DNA of 64,000 nucleotides from Actinomycetota bacterium (GTDB lineage: Bacteria > Actinomycetota > Acidimicrobiia > Acidimicrobiales > MedAcidi-G1): NCBI GenBank assembly GCA_014381945.1, contig JACNKQ010000075.1, forward strand, positions 46,618 to 110,617. The letters are read 5' to 3'. The notes beneath the pieces were generated by a model that was given only the letters and a program-made list of their open reading frames with translations, ran no database searches and was not told the origin of the DNA. Below, piece by piece: positions 38,809-47,698 of this stretch. A program made the position numbers and the translations under genes. How positions within the stretch are numbered: the first letter of the stretch is position 1; each line of letters opens with the position of its first letter.

Positions 38809-39714
38809 ATGGACGTAGCGGTCACAGGATCGACAGGCCTGATCGGCTCAGCCCTGTGCGCAGCCCTCCGGGCCCGCGGTGACCGGGTGGTGCGCATCCT
38901 GCGACGGGTACCGAACGAACCCGACGAGATCTGCTGGGATCCGACCGGCTCGGAGCTCGACCCCGCTGACCTGAGGGGCATCGACGCCGTCGTCCACCTG
39001 GCCGGCGCCGGCATCGCAGACCGCCGCTGGACCCGGAGCCAACGTGACAGCATCCGGGAGAGCCGAACCCTGGGGACGACGCTGTTGGCGGGTGCACTGG
39101 CCGCAATCCACGACGACGGTGGGCCGTCGACCCTCGTCAGCGGTTCCGCCATCGGCATCTACGGTGATGCCGGCGACCGACCCCTCGACGAGGACTCTCC
39201 CCGGGGCACCGGATTCCTCGCCGATGTCTGTGCAGAATGGGAACAGGCCACAGCGTCCGCAGGGAACGCCGGCATCAGGGTCGCCCACGCCAGGACGGGC
39301 GTAGTGCTCTCCACCGATGGCGGCCTGCTGGCAAAGCAACTTCCCCTCTTCAGGCTCGGCATCGGCGGCCGTCTGGGGAACGGGCGCCAGTACCTGAGCT
39401 GGATCTCGCTACGGGACGAGGTGGCGGCGCTCCTCTGGCTGCTCGACCGGGAGGTCGAGGGACCCGTCAACCTGGTCGCACCGGAACCGGTCACGAATTC
39501 CGAATTCGCCCGATCCCTCGGGAGCACACTCGGTCGTCCTGCACGGCTTCCCGTCCCGTCGCTGATGCCGATGCTGTTGTTCGGCCGGGACCTGGTCCGC
39601 GAGCTCATGCTGGCCAGCACCAGGGTTCGACCCGGGGTGCTCCAGGACACGGGCTTTCCGTTCAGCGACCCCGAACTCGGTGGTGCCCTGAACTTTCTGA
39701 TCGACGGCCGTTAG
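38809..39714 (+). CDS. TIGR01777-family NAD(P)-dependent epimerase-like protein
   Basis: A 301-residue extended SDR of the TIGR01777/YfcH family. The cofactor loop is VAVTGSTGLIGSAL at the N-terminus, then VVHLAGAGIADRRWT, SGSAIGIYGD with the Ser and Tyr of the active site, and LSWISLRDEVAALLWLL. The C-terminal LIDGR-type end with LGRPARLPVP is typical (DUF1731 region). The biochemical role of this family is poorly known. The ATG is preceded by AATGCT at six bases, a weak version of the local leaderless pattern. Confidence 0.88.
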   Translation: MDVAVTGSTGLIGSALCAALRARGDRVVRILRRVPNEPDEICWDPTGSELDPADLRGIDAVVHLAGAGIADRRWTRSQRDSIRESRTLGTTLLAGALAAIHDDGGPSTLVSGSAIGIYGDAGDRPLDEDSPRGTGFLADVCAEWEQATASAGNAGIRVAHARTGVVLSTDGGLLAKQLPLFRLGIGGRLGNGRQYLSWISLRDEVAALLWLLDREVEGPVNLVAPEPVTNSEFARSLGSTLGRPARLPVPSLMPMLLFGRDLVRELMLASTRVRPGVLQDTGFPFSDPELGGALNFLIDGR

Positions 39715-39770
39715 CCGGGCTGCCTGCCGGGCTGCCTGCCGGGCTGCCTGCCGGGCTGCCTGCCGGGCTG
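39715..39770. repeat. 12-bp tandem repeat (CCGGGCTGCCTG)n
   Basis: Four perfect copies and a partial fifth start at the base after the epimerase stop codon and end 12 bases before the stop of the convergent gene. Confidence 0.93.
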
Positions 39771-39782
39771 ACCGATGCCCAC

Positions 39783-41435
39783 CTAGCAGGAATCGCCCGC
39801 CCACAGTTGGAGGACGAGGCCCGAGTCGCCGGTGTTGCTCGTGGCACCGGAGATCCTCCCACCGAGTCCGACCGAGTCCAGGTCGAAGAACCCTGCGGGG
39901 TCGGCCGGATCGGGCTGGACGACCAAGAATCCGTCCGGGTAGGCGAGGCGCATGTCGGCGACCGTGGACCCGATTCCTATTCGCTCGAGGGTCCAGAAAC
40001 CGGAATCGACTGAATCCACGCCACTCAGGAACCACCGCCCGAACCCGGCACCGAACCCGGGCTCACCCGGCGGTGCCACGGTCGTGGTCGCCGCTTCGCC
40101 TTCTGCCGCTTCGCCTTCTGCCGCTTCGCCTTCTTCTGGCACACCTTCGGCGGGTGGGGCATCGGTCGGGTCCCGGTCTACGAGCACCACCTCGAGCCCT
40201 CCGAAGCCGACCCGTCGGACAGAGACATCACCGCAACTCGGGTCCGACACCCAGCCGCTGTCCCGATCGGGATCGCCGAGCACTGCGGACACGGCGTCGA
40301 TGGTGCTGTCGGCCGGTTCACCAAGTTCCAGGAGCGTGGGGTCGTCGCTGGCGGCGAAGAGGAGGAGACCCCCACCGGAGATGCTCACCGGGCCCAGCGG
40401 TGGCCTCGTGGTCGTGGGTGGCGGCTCGGTCGTGGTCGCCTCCGTCGTGGTGGTCGCCTCCGTCGTGGTGGTCGCCTCCGTCGTGGTGGTCGCCTCCGTC
40501 GTGGTGGTCGCCTCCGTCGTGGTGGTCGCCTCCGTCGTGGTGGTCGCCTCCGTCGTGGTGGTCGCCTCGGTCGTCGAGGTCGTGGTAGTGGTCGTGACCG
40601 GCGTTGTGGGTTCCTCGTCGGCGAAGAAGCGCTGGTATCCCAACACCGCAAGCACGGCGATCATCACAAAGACCAGCAGGGGTACCGGTGTCCGTCGTGG
40701 CCGACGGCGGACAGGTGCCGGATCCGACTGATTCGGCGGCTTCGAAGGTGGCGCGTCGAACACGGAGCGGGGTCCGACCGACACGACGCTCGGCGGTGCC
40801 GGTTGCCGCAGTGGCTCGGGCGCTGAGCCCTCGATGTCCTCCCGTGTGAGGATCGGCTTCGGACCGGTCGGTGCGTCGCCGTGGCGGAGCCACAGCAGCG
40901 CTCCCAGCGCCCCCGTGCGTTCCGGTTCCATCCCAGTGGTTCCCGGTGGGGCATGGCCGCTGAACGCCGACCGGGCCCTGGTCTCATCGAGCATCCTGAT
41001 GTCGCCGACCAGGCCCCGACCGGCGGCCGCCTCGTACGTCGCCTCGTCCGGGCCACCGGCCGCACGCACGACGACGACCTGGTCGGGTGCCCCGTCCAGG
41101 ATCCGGAGACAGGCAGCGTAGGACTGGGCCAGGAGGTGGGCGAGGACGGCCTCTGCCGTGAGCGTGCGGCCGGACGCCTCAACGACGCCGTCATCGAGGA
41201 GGCGTCCCATCACATCGTCGATGAAGCCGTCGGGTTCGTCGACGGCCCGGCGGACGGCCTCCTCGCCGACGGCCACGTCCCCACCGGTCGAGACGTGGAG
41301 CACCATCGGCATGCCGGCCCGGTCCCCTCCGAGGGCGACCAGGTCGATCCTGCCCGCCCGGTCAACGGCGGCGTGGGCCTCGTGCAGCCCGAGGTGCAGG
41401 GCCAGGATGCTCGGGGCGCTGGGAACGTCGGTCAT
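39783..41435 (-). CDS. Degenerate Hsp70/actin-ATPase-like membrane protein with TTTTEA linker
   Basis: A 550-residue protein in three parts. Residues 1-180 follow the DnaK N-terminal lobe: ALHLGLHEAHAAV in place of GIDLGTTNS, VAVGEEAVRRAVDEPDGFI, TAEAVLAHLL, then DQVVVVRAAGGPDEATYEA and RMLDETRA where DnaK has VPAYF...R and NEPTAA. The phosphate-binding Thr residues and most ATP contacts are missing, so ATPase activity is doubtful. A Pro-rich stretch leads to one transmembrane helix (about 252-273). The outside region is a long TTTTEA repeat, EGEAA repeats and a folded C-terminus with SGATSNTGDSGLVLQLW. Function unknown. Confidence 0.75.
   Translation of the reverse strand: MTDVPSAPSILALHLGLHEAHAAVDRAGRIDLVALGGDRAGMPMVLHVSTGGDVAVGEEAVRRAVDEPDGFIDDVMGRLLDDGVVEASGRTLTAEAVLAHLLAQSYAACLRILDGAPDQVVVVRAAGGPDEATYEAAAGRGLVGDIRMLDETRARSAFSGHAPPGTTGMEPERTGALGALLWLRHGDAPTGPKPILTREDIEGSAPEPLRQPAPPSVVSVGPRSVFDAPPSKPPNQSDPAPVRRRPRRTPVPLLVFVMIAVLAVLGYQRFFADEEPTTPVTTTTTTSTTEATTTTEATTTTEATTTTEATTTTEATTTTEATTTTEATTTTEATTTEPPPTTTRPPLGPVSISGGGLLLFAASDDPTLLELGEPADSTIDAVSAVLGDPDRDSGWVSDPSCGDVSVRRVGFGGLEVVLVDRDPTDAPPAEGVPEEGEAAEGEAAEGEAATTTVAPPGEPGFGAGFGRWFLSGVDSVDSGFWTLERIGIGSTVADMRLAYPDGFLVVQPDPADPAGFFDLDSVGLGGRISGATSNTGDSGLVLQLWAGDSC
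40094..40138. repeat. 15-bp tandem repeat coding EGEAA
   Basis: About three copies of GCCGCTTCGCCTTCT on the plus strand within the Hsp70-like gene. Confidence 0.85.
40432..40580. repeat. 18-bp minisatellite coding TTTTEA
   Basis: Seven to eight near-identical copies of GTCGTGGTGGTCGCCTCC on the plus strand, coding the Thr-rich extracytoplasmic stalk of the Hsp70-like protein. Confidence 0.95.
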
Positions 41436-41602
41436 GGGCCTCGGGCGGGGCGATCGGGAATGGGCGGGCAGTTCTCGCGGGCGACCCTAGAGCCTCACCA
41501 CCCCGTTCGGGTCGACGCCCGCCGGGATCGGATCCACCGGGGTGCGCCCCAGGATGCCTATCCGCGACGCTGATCGAGATCTTCGTGGCATCCTCAACAG
41601 CG

Positions 41603-42550
41603 ATGGACCTCCGCCAACTCACCCACCTGCTGGCCGTGGCCGAGCACGGAAGCTTCTCAGCGGCCGCCCGCTCACTCCACACGGTGCAGTCAAACGTCTC
41701 CACGCACGTCGCCCGACTCGAAAAGGAATTGAACGCCTTGCTCATCGACCGCCGCTCCATGCTCCCCACCGCCGAGGGCGAGGCGGTCATCGAACGGGCA
41801 CAGCGCATCCGAACCGAACTGCAGGCCCTCGAGGACGACATCTCGTCGATGCGCGAAGAAATAGGGGGGACAGTTCGGATCGGCTGCATCGGCACCACCG
41901 CCCGCTGGATGGCCACACCCCTGCTTGAACGGCTGGGGGCCCGATACCAGGGCCTCCACCCGATCCTCGTAGATGCGACCTCGGGCTCGCTGTACCCCCT
42001 CCTCCGCTCCGGAGAAGTCGACCTCGCAATCCTCAACGGCCCGGTCCTGGATCCCGACTTCGAAACGGAGCCGCTGTTCGACGAGGAACTGATAGTGGTC
42101 ACGACCAGGGACCATCCCCTGGCCCAACATGATGCGGTGACCATCGGGGAACTCGCCGAACACGAGGTGATGCTCACACCGACCGGCACCACGTACCGCG
42201 ACACGCTCGATGCCGAGCTTGCCGCAGCAGGCATCCGCCTTCGCCCGAAGGTCGAGATCGACGGCCTCCGCCTCCTCACCTCGCTCGCCTACCAGGGCTA
42301 CGCTCCCGCCCTGCTTCCGGCCAGCGCTGCCTCCGGCTTCCCGGCCGGCGACTGGGCGCTGGTCCGCATCGAAGGGCTCGACCGGCGCACGGTGGTGTTG
42401 GCCCACTACCGGCGCACTACGCCGTCGCTACCCGTACAGGCCGCCCGTGAGCAGCTACGCGAGGTCATCCGGGACATGGGACCGCACCAGCCGGGAATCC
42501 ATGTCACGATGGCCGACGATCCAGCACCCCGCACCGGAAGGAAGCCGTGA
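41603..42550 (+). CDS. LysR-family transcriptional regulator
   Basis: A 315-residue LysR regulator. The N-terminal winged helix reads MDLRQLTHLLAVAEHGSF, SAAARSLHTVQSNVSTHVARLEKEL (quoted in parts), followed by the periplasmic-binding-like effector domain with RIGCIGTTARWM and a second lobe LMLTPTGTTYRDT-type segment. ATG 41603 gives the canonical start; GTG 41585 would add six residues. Its stop overlaps the carboxyltransferase GTG as GTGA. The arrangement is unusual, because LysR genes are more often divergent from their targets. The co-inducer is unknown. Confidence 0.93.
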   Translation: MDLRQLTHLLAVAEHGSFSAAARSLHTVQSNVSTHVARLEKELNALLIDRRSMLPTAEGEAVIERAQRIRTELQALEDDISSMREEIGGTVRIGCIGTTARWMATPLLERLGARYQGLHPILVDATSGSLYPLLRSGEVDLAILNGPVLDPDFETEPLFDEELIVVTTRDHPLAQHDAVTIGELAEHEVMLTPTGTTYRDTLDAELAAAGIRLRPKVEIDGLRLLTSLAYQGYAPALLPASAASGFPAGDWALVRIEGLDRRTVVLAHYRRTTPSLPVQAAREQLREVIRDMGPHQPGIHVTMADDPAPRTGRKP

Positions 42551-43908
42551 CCGCCGTCGATACCCCGAGGACGCCCCTGAACCTGCGGGCCCGCACGGGA
42601 GGCACCGTCACCTTCCGCCTCGACGAACTCGCCGGCCGGCGGGTGATGGTGGTCGAAGTCGGTGGGGAGAACCGCGGCGCCCTGCGTTCCGAAGATGGCG
42701 AGAACCTGGCTGTCGCCGCCCGAACCGCACGCCAGCTCCGTGTCCCGCTGGTCTGCTTCGTGGCGTCCAGCGGGGCCGACCTGTCCGAGGGCGTGGCCGC
42801 AATCCACGGCTGGGGAACCGCCGCCCGCGAGTTCGTAGCCTGCTCGGGCGTCATCCCGATGGTCTTCTGCGTGGACGGGCCCGCCGTGTCCGGCCCGGCG
42901 CTCCTCCTCGGCCTCGCCGACCTGGTCGTGATGGTCGACGATGCCTACGCCTTCGTGAGCGGCCCGCACATGGTCGAACGGTTCACCGGCGAGGAGTTGA
43001 GCAACGAGGGCCTCGGCGGTGCTTCGATGCACGCACGCACATCGGGTGTCGCCCACTTCACGGTCACAGACCGTGACGAGGCCGTCGAGTTGGTCACCGA
43101 ACTCCTGAACTTCCTTCCCGACCATGCCGACGCCCTCCCGGCACCGGTTCCGACCATGGACCCCGTCGATCGCCCCACCCCCGAGGCAGGCGACCTGATT
43201 CCGGACACCGCCACGGGAAGCTACGACGTCCGGCAGGTGATCGCATGCATTGTCGACGACGGCCACCTGCTCGAACCCCGGGCAGCATTCGCCACCAACC
43301 TGGTCACCGCCTTCGCCACGATCGGCGGCCGACCCGTGGGCATCGTCGCCAACCAGCCGCAGTCGGTGGCCGGCACGCTCGACATCCCCTCGTCCCAGAA
43401 GGGAGGCCGGTTCGTCGGCTTCTGTGATGCCTTCAACCTGCCGCTCATCACGTTCGTAGACACCTCGGGCTTCTACCCGGGCAAGGACCTCGAGTGGAGG
43501 GGCATGATCCGCTACGGGGCCCAGATGGCCTTCGCCTATGCCCGGGCCACCGTCCCGAGGATCTGCCTCATCCTGCGCAAGTCGTACGGCGGCGCGTACA
43601 TCGTCATGGACTCGAGGCACATCGGCAACGACATGATGCTCGCCTGGCCATCTGCCGAGATCGCGGTCATGGGCGCCAAGGGTGCAATCGAGATCCTCCA
43701 CCGCACGGCCTCCGACGAGGAACGAACGGCGCTCGTTGCCGCCTACGAGGAGCGCCTCCTCAACCCCTACATAGCCGCCGAACGCGGATCGGTCGATCAG
43801 GTGATCGAGCCCGCCGACACCAGGAGCGCCCTGGGCGCTGCCCTCGACGTGCTGATCGGCAAACGCGAGCGCCTCCCGAGGCGGCGCCACGACAACACGC
43901 CCCTCTGA
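42547..43908 (+). CDS. Acyl-CoA carboxylase beta-subunit-like carboxyltransferase
   Basis: A 453-residue protein with both crotonase-like halves of an AccD/PccB carboxyltransferase. The first half has CVDGPAVSGPALLLGLADLV, the oxyanion region, and FVSGPHMVERFTGEEL. The second has VANQPQSVAGTLDI, FVDTSGFYPG, RKSYGGAYIVMDSRHIG and WPSAEIAVMGAKGAIEIL (each quoted in part). It is 60-80 residues shorter than usual, mainly at the N-terminus. No biotin carboxylase or biotin carrier gene is in the window, so it must use partners elsewhere or act as a decarboxylase or transcarboxylase. It is translationally coupled to the LysR gene. Confidence 0.85.
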   Translation: MTAVDTPRTPLNLRARTGGTVTFRLDELAGRRVMVVEVGGENRGALRSEDGENLAVAARTARQLRVPLVCFVASSGADLSEGVAAIHGWGTAAREFVACSGVIPMVFCVDGPAVSGPALLLGLADLVVMVDDAYAFVSGPHMVERFTGEELSNEGLGGASMHARTSGVAHFTVTDRDEAVELVTELLNFLPDHADALPAPVPTMDPVDRPTPEAGDLIPDTATGSYDVRQVIACIVDDGHLLEPRAAFATNLVTAFATIGGRPVGIVANQPQSVAGTLDIPSSQKGGRFVGFCDAFNLPLITFVDTSGFYPGKDLEWRGMIRYGAQMAFAYARATVPRICLILRKSYGGAYIVMDSRHIGNDMMLAWPSAEIAVMGAKGAIEILHRTASDEERTALVAAYEERLLNPYIAAERGSVDQVIEPADTRSALGAALDVLIGKRERLPRRRHDNTPL

Positions 43909-44033
43909 CCGCCCCGGATCATCCCTTCAACAGCGGGTCTCGAAGCGCCGCGAACCGCTTGGATCGCCGCTGACTGCGAATAATCCACGTTTTTCGACCG
44001 CGGCCGGACCGTTTCCGACCCGACGACGCCCGA

Positions 44034-44039
44034 TAGGGT
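44034..44039 (+). promoter_or_regulatory. -10 element of the citrate synthase gene
   Basis: TAGGGT at 44034-44039 is the best -10 in the 186-base spacer. With it the mRNA would have a leader of about 50 bases, in contrast to the leaderless genes. The rest of the spacer shows no other clear element. Confidence 0.45.
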
Positions 44040-44094
44040 CAAAAAGTCAACGAAGACGCCCAATCTGTCCCCGCGTGACCTGAGGCCACCACCT

Positions 44095-45363
44095 GTGAAA
44101 GAGAGCATCACCCTCACCGACAACCGGACCGGTGCGAGCGTCGAGATCCCGATCGTGGACGGCACCGTCGACTCCGGAGAGTGGGCCAGCCTGCTTCCCG
44201 GCGTGTACTTCCACGACCCCTCCTTCGGCGTCACCTCCGGTGCTGCCAGTGCCGTCTGCGAACTCGACGGCGAAGCCGGCTATCTGCGCTACCGCGGCCA
44301 CCCGATCGAGCAGCTCGCCGAAAGGGTCAGCTTTCTGGAGATAGCGCACCTGCTGCTGTTCGCGGAACTCCCCACCCGGCCCCAGCTCGACGCCTTCGCA
44401 GGCGAGATCGCCGAATCCGCATCGATCCACGAGAACTTCCACAAGCGGATCCTCGAAGGCTTCCGGGACGACGCCCACGCAATGGGGGTCCTGGTCTCGA
44501 GCGTCGCAGCGCTGTCCACCTTCTACCCCGAGAGCAAAGACGTCGAGGATCCAACTGTCCGGCGCTCCCAGATGATCCGCCTCATCGCCAAGATGCCGAC
44601 CCTGGCAGCCAGCGCCTACCGTCGCCTCGTCGGCACCCCGTACGTCCAGCCAGACCCGGACCTCGACTACACCACGAACTTCCTGACAATGATGTTCCGG
44701 CCCCTCGAGGGAGGCTTCGAGGTCGACCCGGTGCTGAGCAGGGCCCTCGACCTGCTGTTCCTGCTGCACGCCGACCACAGCCAGAACTGCTCCACCACCA
44801 CCGCCCGCACCGTCGGCAGCTCGCACGCCGACCCCTACGTCTCGCTCTCGGCGGCCTGCGGCGCCCTCTACGGGCCCCGCCACGGCGGCGCCAACGAGGC
44901 GGTCCTGCGGATGCTCCAGGAGATCGGCACCTACGACCAGGTCGACGACTTCGTCGCCAAGGTCAAGACCGGCGAACGGCGCCTCATGGGCTTCGGCCAC
45001 CGCGTCTACAAGAACTACGACCCGCGGGCCCAGATCCTCAAGGACACAGCCCACCGGGTGTTCGACGTGGTCGGCAAGAACCCGCTGCTCGACATGGCCC
45101 TCAAACTCGAAGAGGTGGCGCTGGCCGACGACTACTTCGTCAGGCGCAAGCTCTACCCCAACGTCGACTTCTATTCGGGCCTCATCTACCAGTCGATGGG
45201 CTTCCCGGTCGAGATGTTCACCGTGTTGTTCGCCATCGGCCGTACGCCGGGCTGGCTGGCCCACTGGGACGAGATGCTCACCCAGAACTCCCGCATCGCG
45301 CGGCCCCGCCAGCTCTACATCGGCGAGGCCACCCGGGACGTGGTCCCGATCGACCAGCGCTGA
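44095..45363 (+). CDS. gltA: Citrate synthase (type II, GltA)
   Basis: Condenses oxaloacetate and acetyl-CoA, entering the TCA cycle. The 422-residue length and N-terminal beta domain (ITLTDNRTGASVEIPIVDG) are those of the large hexameric, often NADH-sensitive type II enzymes. The catalytic triad is visible: His263 in PRHGGANEA, His302 in GFGHRVYKNYDPR and Asp358 in NVDFYSG. HADHSQNCSTTT precedes them. The start is GTG 44095; GAGG lies about ten bases upstream. It converges on the quinone oxidoreductase gene with a 12-base gap. Confidence 0.96.
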   Translation: MKESITLTDNRTGASVEIPIVDGTVDSGEWASLLPGVYFHDPSFGVTSGAASAVCELDGEAGYLRYRGHPIEQLAERVSFLEIAHLLLFAELPTRPQLDAFAGEIAESASIHENFHKRILEGFRDDAHAMGVLVSSVAALSTFYPESKDVEDPTVRRSQMIRLIAKMPTLAASAYRRLVGTPYVQPDPDLDYTTNFLTMMFRPLEGGFEVDPVLSRALDLLFLLHADHSQNCSTTTARTVGSSHADPYVSLSAACGALYGPRHGGANEAVLRMLQEIGTYDQVDDFVAKVKTGERRLMGFGHRVYKNYDPRAQILKDTAHRVFDVVGKNPLLDMALKLEEVALADDYFVRRKLYPNVDFYSGLIYQSMGFPVEMFTVLFAIGRTPGWLAHWDEMLTQNSRIARPRQLYIGEATRDVVPIDQR

Positions 45364-45375
45364 AATCCTGCCAGC

Positions 45376-46359
45376 TCAGCCGGCCTGCACGTCGAGGGCG
45401 ATCTTCCCGACGTTGGCGTTGCCCTCCATGTAGCCGTGAGCAGCGGCGATGTCGTCCAGGCCGAACCGACGGTCGACGACCACCCGCAGCGACCCGTCCT
45501 CGAAGCGTGGGAGGACCTGTTCGGCGAACGCCCGGCTGAGCGCCACCTTCTCCTCGAGTGACCGGCCCCGCAGCACGGTGCCCACGATCTTCGCCCGCTT
45601 AGGCAGCAACTTGCCGAGCCCGAAAGTGGCCCTGCCACCGCCCATGACCCCGACCTGCACGATAGTGCCGCCCACAGCGAGGGCATCGATGTTCCGGTCG
45701 AGGTAGTCGCCTCCTACCACATCGAGCACGACATCGACCCCCTGACCAGCGGTGTGCCCGCGTACGGCTGTCAACCAGTCGTCGGTTGTGTAGTCGACGG
45801 CAACCGCTGCTCCGAGGTCGGTGCATGCGGCGCACTTGGCTCCCGAGGCGGTCACGAGCACCTCGGCCCCCATCGACCGGCAGAGTTGGATCGCGGCGGT
45901 GCCCACCCCCGATGCGCCTGCATGGACCAGCGCAGTTCCTCCCGGACCGAGGCCCCCCTGGAGCACGAGGGCGTCCCATGCGGTGATGAACACCTCGGGC
46001 AGGGCCCCGGCGGTCGCCAACGGCATCCCGGCGGGTACGGCCATGGCCTGCTCGGCATGGACGACGGCCTGTTCGGCATGCGCGGCGCCGCTGGTGATCG
46101 CCATCACCTCGTCGCCGACCGACCAGCGGTCGGCGCCATCGCCCACGGCGGCGACCCGTCCGGCGAACTCGAGGCCCGGTACCTCGTATTCCATTTCCGG
46201 TCCCGGATAGAGGCCCATGCGCTGCAACAGGTCCGCACGGTTGAGGGCACTGGCGACGACATCGACGAGCACCTCCCCGGGTCCGGGATTCGGGGCCGGG
46301 ACCTCGCGGATCGCCAGCACCTCAGGTCCGCCGTACGACTCGATCACCACTGCACGCAT
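45376..46359 (-). CDS. NAD(P)H quinone oxidoreductase, zinc-independent MDR family
   Basis: A 327-residue medium-chain dehydrogenase/reductase without zinc ligands, close to the PIG3/QorA group that reduces quinones with NADPH. It begins MRAVVIESYGGPEVL, has NRADLLQRMGLYPGP, GLEFAGRVAAVG, the Rossmann loop HAGASGVGTAAIQL, and near the end GLDDIAAAHGYMEGNANVGKI. All are standard. A CATGAT hexamer lies six bases before the ATG, so it may be leaderless. It is downstream of and parallel to the acyl-CoA dehydrogenase gene, with an 86-base gap. Confidence 0.9.
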   Translation of the reverse strand: MRAVVIESYGGPEVLAIREVPAPNPGPGEVLVDVVASALNRADLLQRMGLYPGPEMEYEVPGLEFAGRVAAVGDGADRWSVGDEVMAITSGAAHAEQAVVHAEQAMAVPAGMPLATAGALPEVFITAWDALVLQGGLGPGGTALVHAGASGVGTAAIQLCRSMGAEVLVTASGAKCAACTDLGAAVAVDYTTDDWLTAVRGHTAGQGVDVVLDVVGGDYLDRNIDALAVGGTIVQVGVMGGGRATFGLGKLLPKRAKIVGTVLRGRSLEEKVALSRAFAEQVLPRFEDGSLRVVVDRRFGLDDIAAAHGYMEGNANVGKIALDVQAG

Positions 46360-46371
46360 GGCGAGATCATG
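46360..46371 (-). promoter_or_regulatory. Possible leaderless -10 of the quinone oxidoreductase gene
   Basis: On the minus strand CATGAT (46366-46371) is six bases before ATG 46359. The first base departs from TANNNT, but spacing and TATAAT similarity fit. Confidence 0.45.
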
Positions 46372-46445
46372 CCCCAGCCGGGAACCGCCACAGGTGTCCG
46401 CGGCGTCAGACCCCGCAGACCCACATGCTGGGATCCCTGACCTGC

Positions 46446-47633
46446 TCAGCGACCCTTCCTGATCTCGGAGTACGGGATGCCCTTGTCGACCCGGGGCTCG
46501 GGCGGAAGGCCCAGCACCCGCTCCCCCACGATGTTGCGCTGCACCTCGTCGGTACCGCCGCGTATGGACATGGACGGTGCGGTGAGGAAGGCCAGGTGCC
46601 CCGACGAGTCCTCGAGCATCCCGGCCGCCCCGGAGAGGTCCTTGACCAGGTACGCGCGGTCCTTGAACGCAGCCACGCTTCGGAGCTTGGTCCCGGAACC
46701 CTCCGGGCCGGGGCGGCCGCCCCGCGCCGTAGCCGCTGCACGGACGATGGTGAGCCTGTTGACCCGGCCCAGGACGAATGCCCGCATGGCCAGATCACGG
46801 GCCACGGGGTCGTCGAGGCGACCGGAGTCGGCCAGTGCGGCCAACCAGCCGGGGAGCGCACCGTCCTCCCCGTCGGAACCCCCGAAGACACGGCCCCCGA
46901 GCGACTCCCGCTCGTGGGCGAGCGTCTCGATCGTGATGCCCCATCCCCCGCCAAGGTCGCCGATCCGGTGAGCGTCGGGCACCCGGACCTCCGACACGAA
47001 CACCTCGGTGAAGTGCCGGTCGCCGTTGACCTGCACCAGCGGACGGACCTCGATCCCGGGATCGTGCATGTCGACGGCGAACATCGTGAGCCCGCGGTGC
47101 TTGGGCAGGCTGGGGTCGGTACGGGCGAGGCACATGCCCCACTTCGAATAGGCACCCCGCGATGTCCAGACCTTGGATCCCGTGAGCACCCACCCGTCGC
47201 CGTCACGGACCGCCTTCGTGCCGACGTTGGAGAGATCGGAGCCGGCATCGGGCTCGCTGAACATCTGGCACCAGATCTCCGAGCCGTCGGCGATCGGACG
47301 CAGCCAACGATCCTGCTGTTCGGGCGTTCCACGATCCCGGAGGACGGGTCCGACAAGGCTGAGTCCCACGCCATAGGGGTACAGGTCGGCCGACCCGTAG
47401 TCACCCAACGCAGCTGAGATTCGCCGGGCCTCGTCGTCGGTGGCGCCGCGGCCACCGTGCTCCACCGGCCACGTGGGCACCATCCATCCGCCGTCCACCA
47501 GGGCCCCGAGATACCTCAGGCCGGCACCGAGGTCGTCGCTTCCGGCACCGAGCACGGTTCCGGGAGCATCGCGATCGCGGTGCTCCAGGATCGACGAGAG
47601 CGCCTCGTGGATCTGATCGTCGGTGAGCGTCAC
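46446..47633 (-). CDS. Acyl-CoA dehydrogenase
   Basis: A 395-residue flavoenzyme that introduces the 2,3 double bond into acyl-CoA and passes electrons to Etf. The FAD-binding loop is QMFSEPDAGSDLSNVGTKAV, then WTSRGAYSKWGMC, and the C-terminal family signature GGTDEVQRNIVGERVLGLP. GTG 47633 was chosen because the enzyme N-terminus (LTDDQIHEALSS) begins there and a CACAAT hexamer lies six bases upstream. Chain-length specificity is unknown. The EtfB-EtfA fusion 7 kb away could be its electron acceptor (inference). Confidence 0.92.
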   Translation of the reverse strand: MTLTDDQIHEALSSILEHRDRDAPGTVLGAGSDDLGAGLRYLGALVDGGWMVPTWPVEHGGRGATDDEARRISAALGDYGSADLYPYGVGLSLVGPVLRDRGTPEQQDRWLRPIADGSEIWCQMFSEPDAGSDLSNVGTKAVRDGDGWVLTGSKVWTSRGAYSKWGMCLARTDPSLPKHRGLTMFAVDMHDPGIEVRPLVQVNGDRHFTEVFVSEVRVPDAHRIGDLGGGWGITIETLAHERESLGGRVFGGSDGEDGALPGWLAALADSGRLDDPVARDLAMRAFVLGRVNRLTIVRAAATARGGRPGPEGSGTKLRSVAAFKDRAYLVKDLSGAAGMLEDSSGHLAFLTAPSMSIRGGTDEVQRNIVGERVLGLPPEPRVDKGIPYSEIRKGR

Positions 47634-47645
47634 CGTCGTATTGTG
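47634..47645 (-). promoter_or_regulatory. Possible leaderless -10 of the acyl-CoA dehydrogenase gene
   Basis: On the minus strand CACAAT (47640-47645) is six bases before GTG 47633. It is divergent from the CATGAT hexamer of the M20 gene. Confidence 0.45.
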
Positions 47646-47686
47646 GCCGCTCGGTGTCCGGTTCCGGCAACCCACCCCGACTCGGC

Positions 47687-47698
47687 CATGATGTCGCT
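47687..47698 (+). promoter_or_regulatory. Possible leaderless -10 of the M20 hydrolase gene
   Basis: CATGAT at 47687-47692 is followed by six bases and GTG 47699, the start that gives a standard M20 N-terminus. Confidence 0.5.

Noticed and set aside
44031..44056. GTCAA-AAA-GTCAA as an operator for citrate synthase
   Set aside because: It is a short direct repeat just downstream of the -10, with no symmetry. It could easily be chance.
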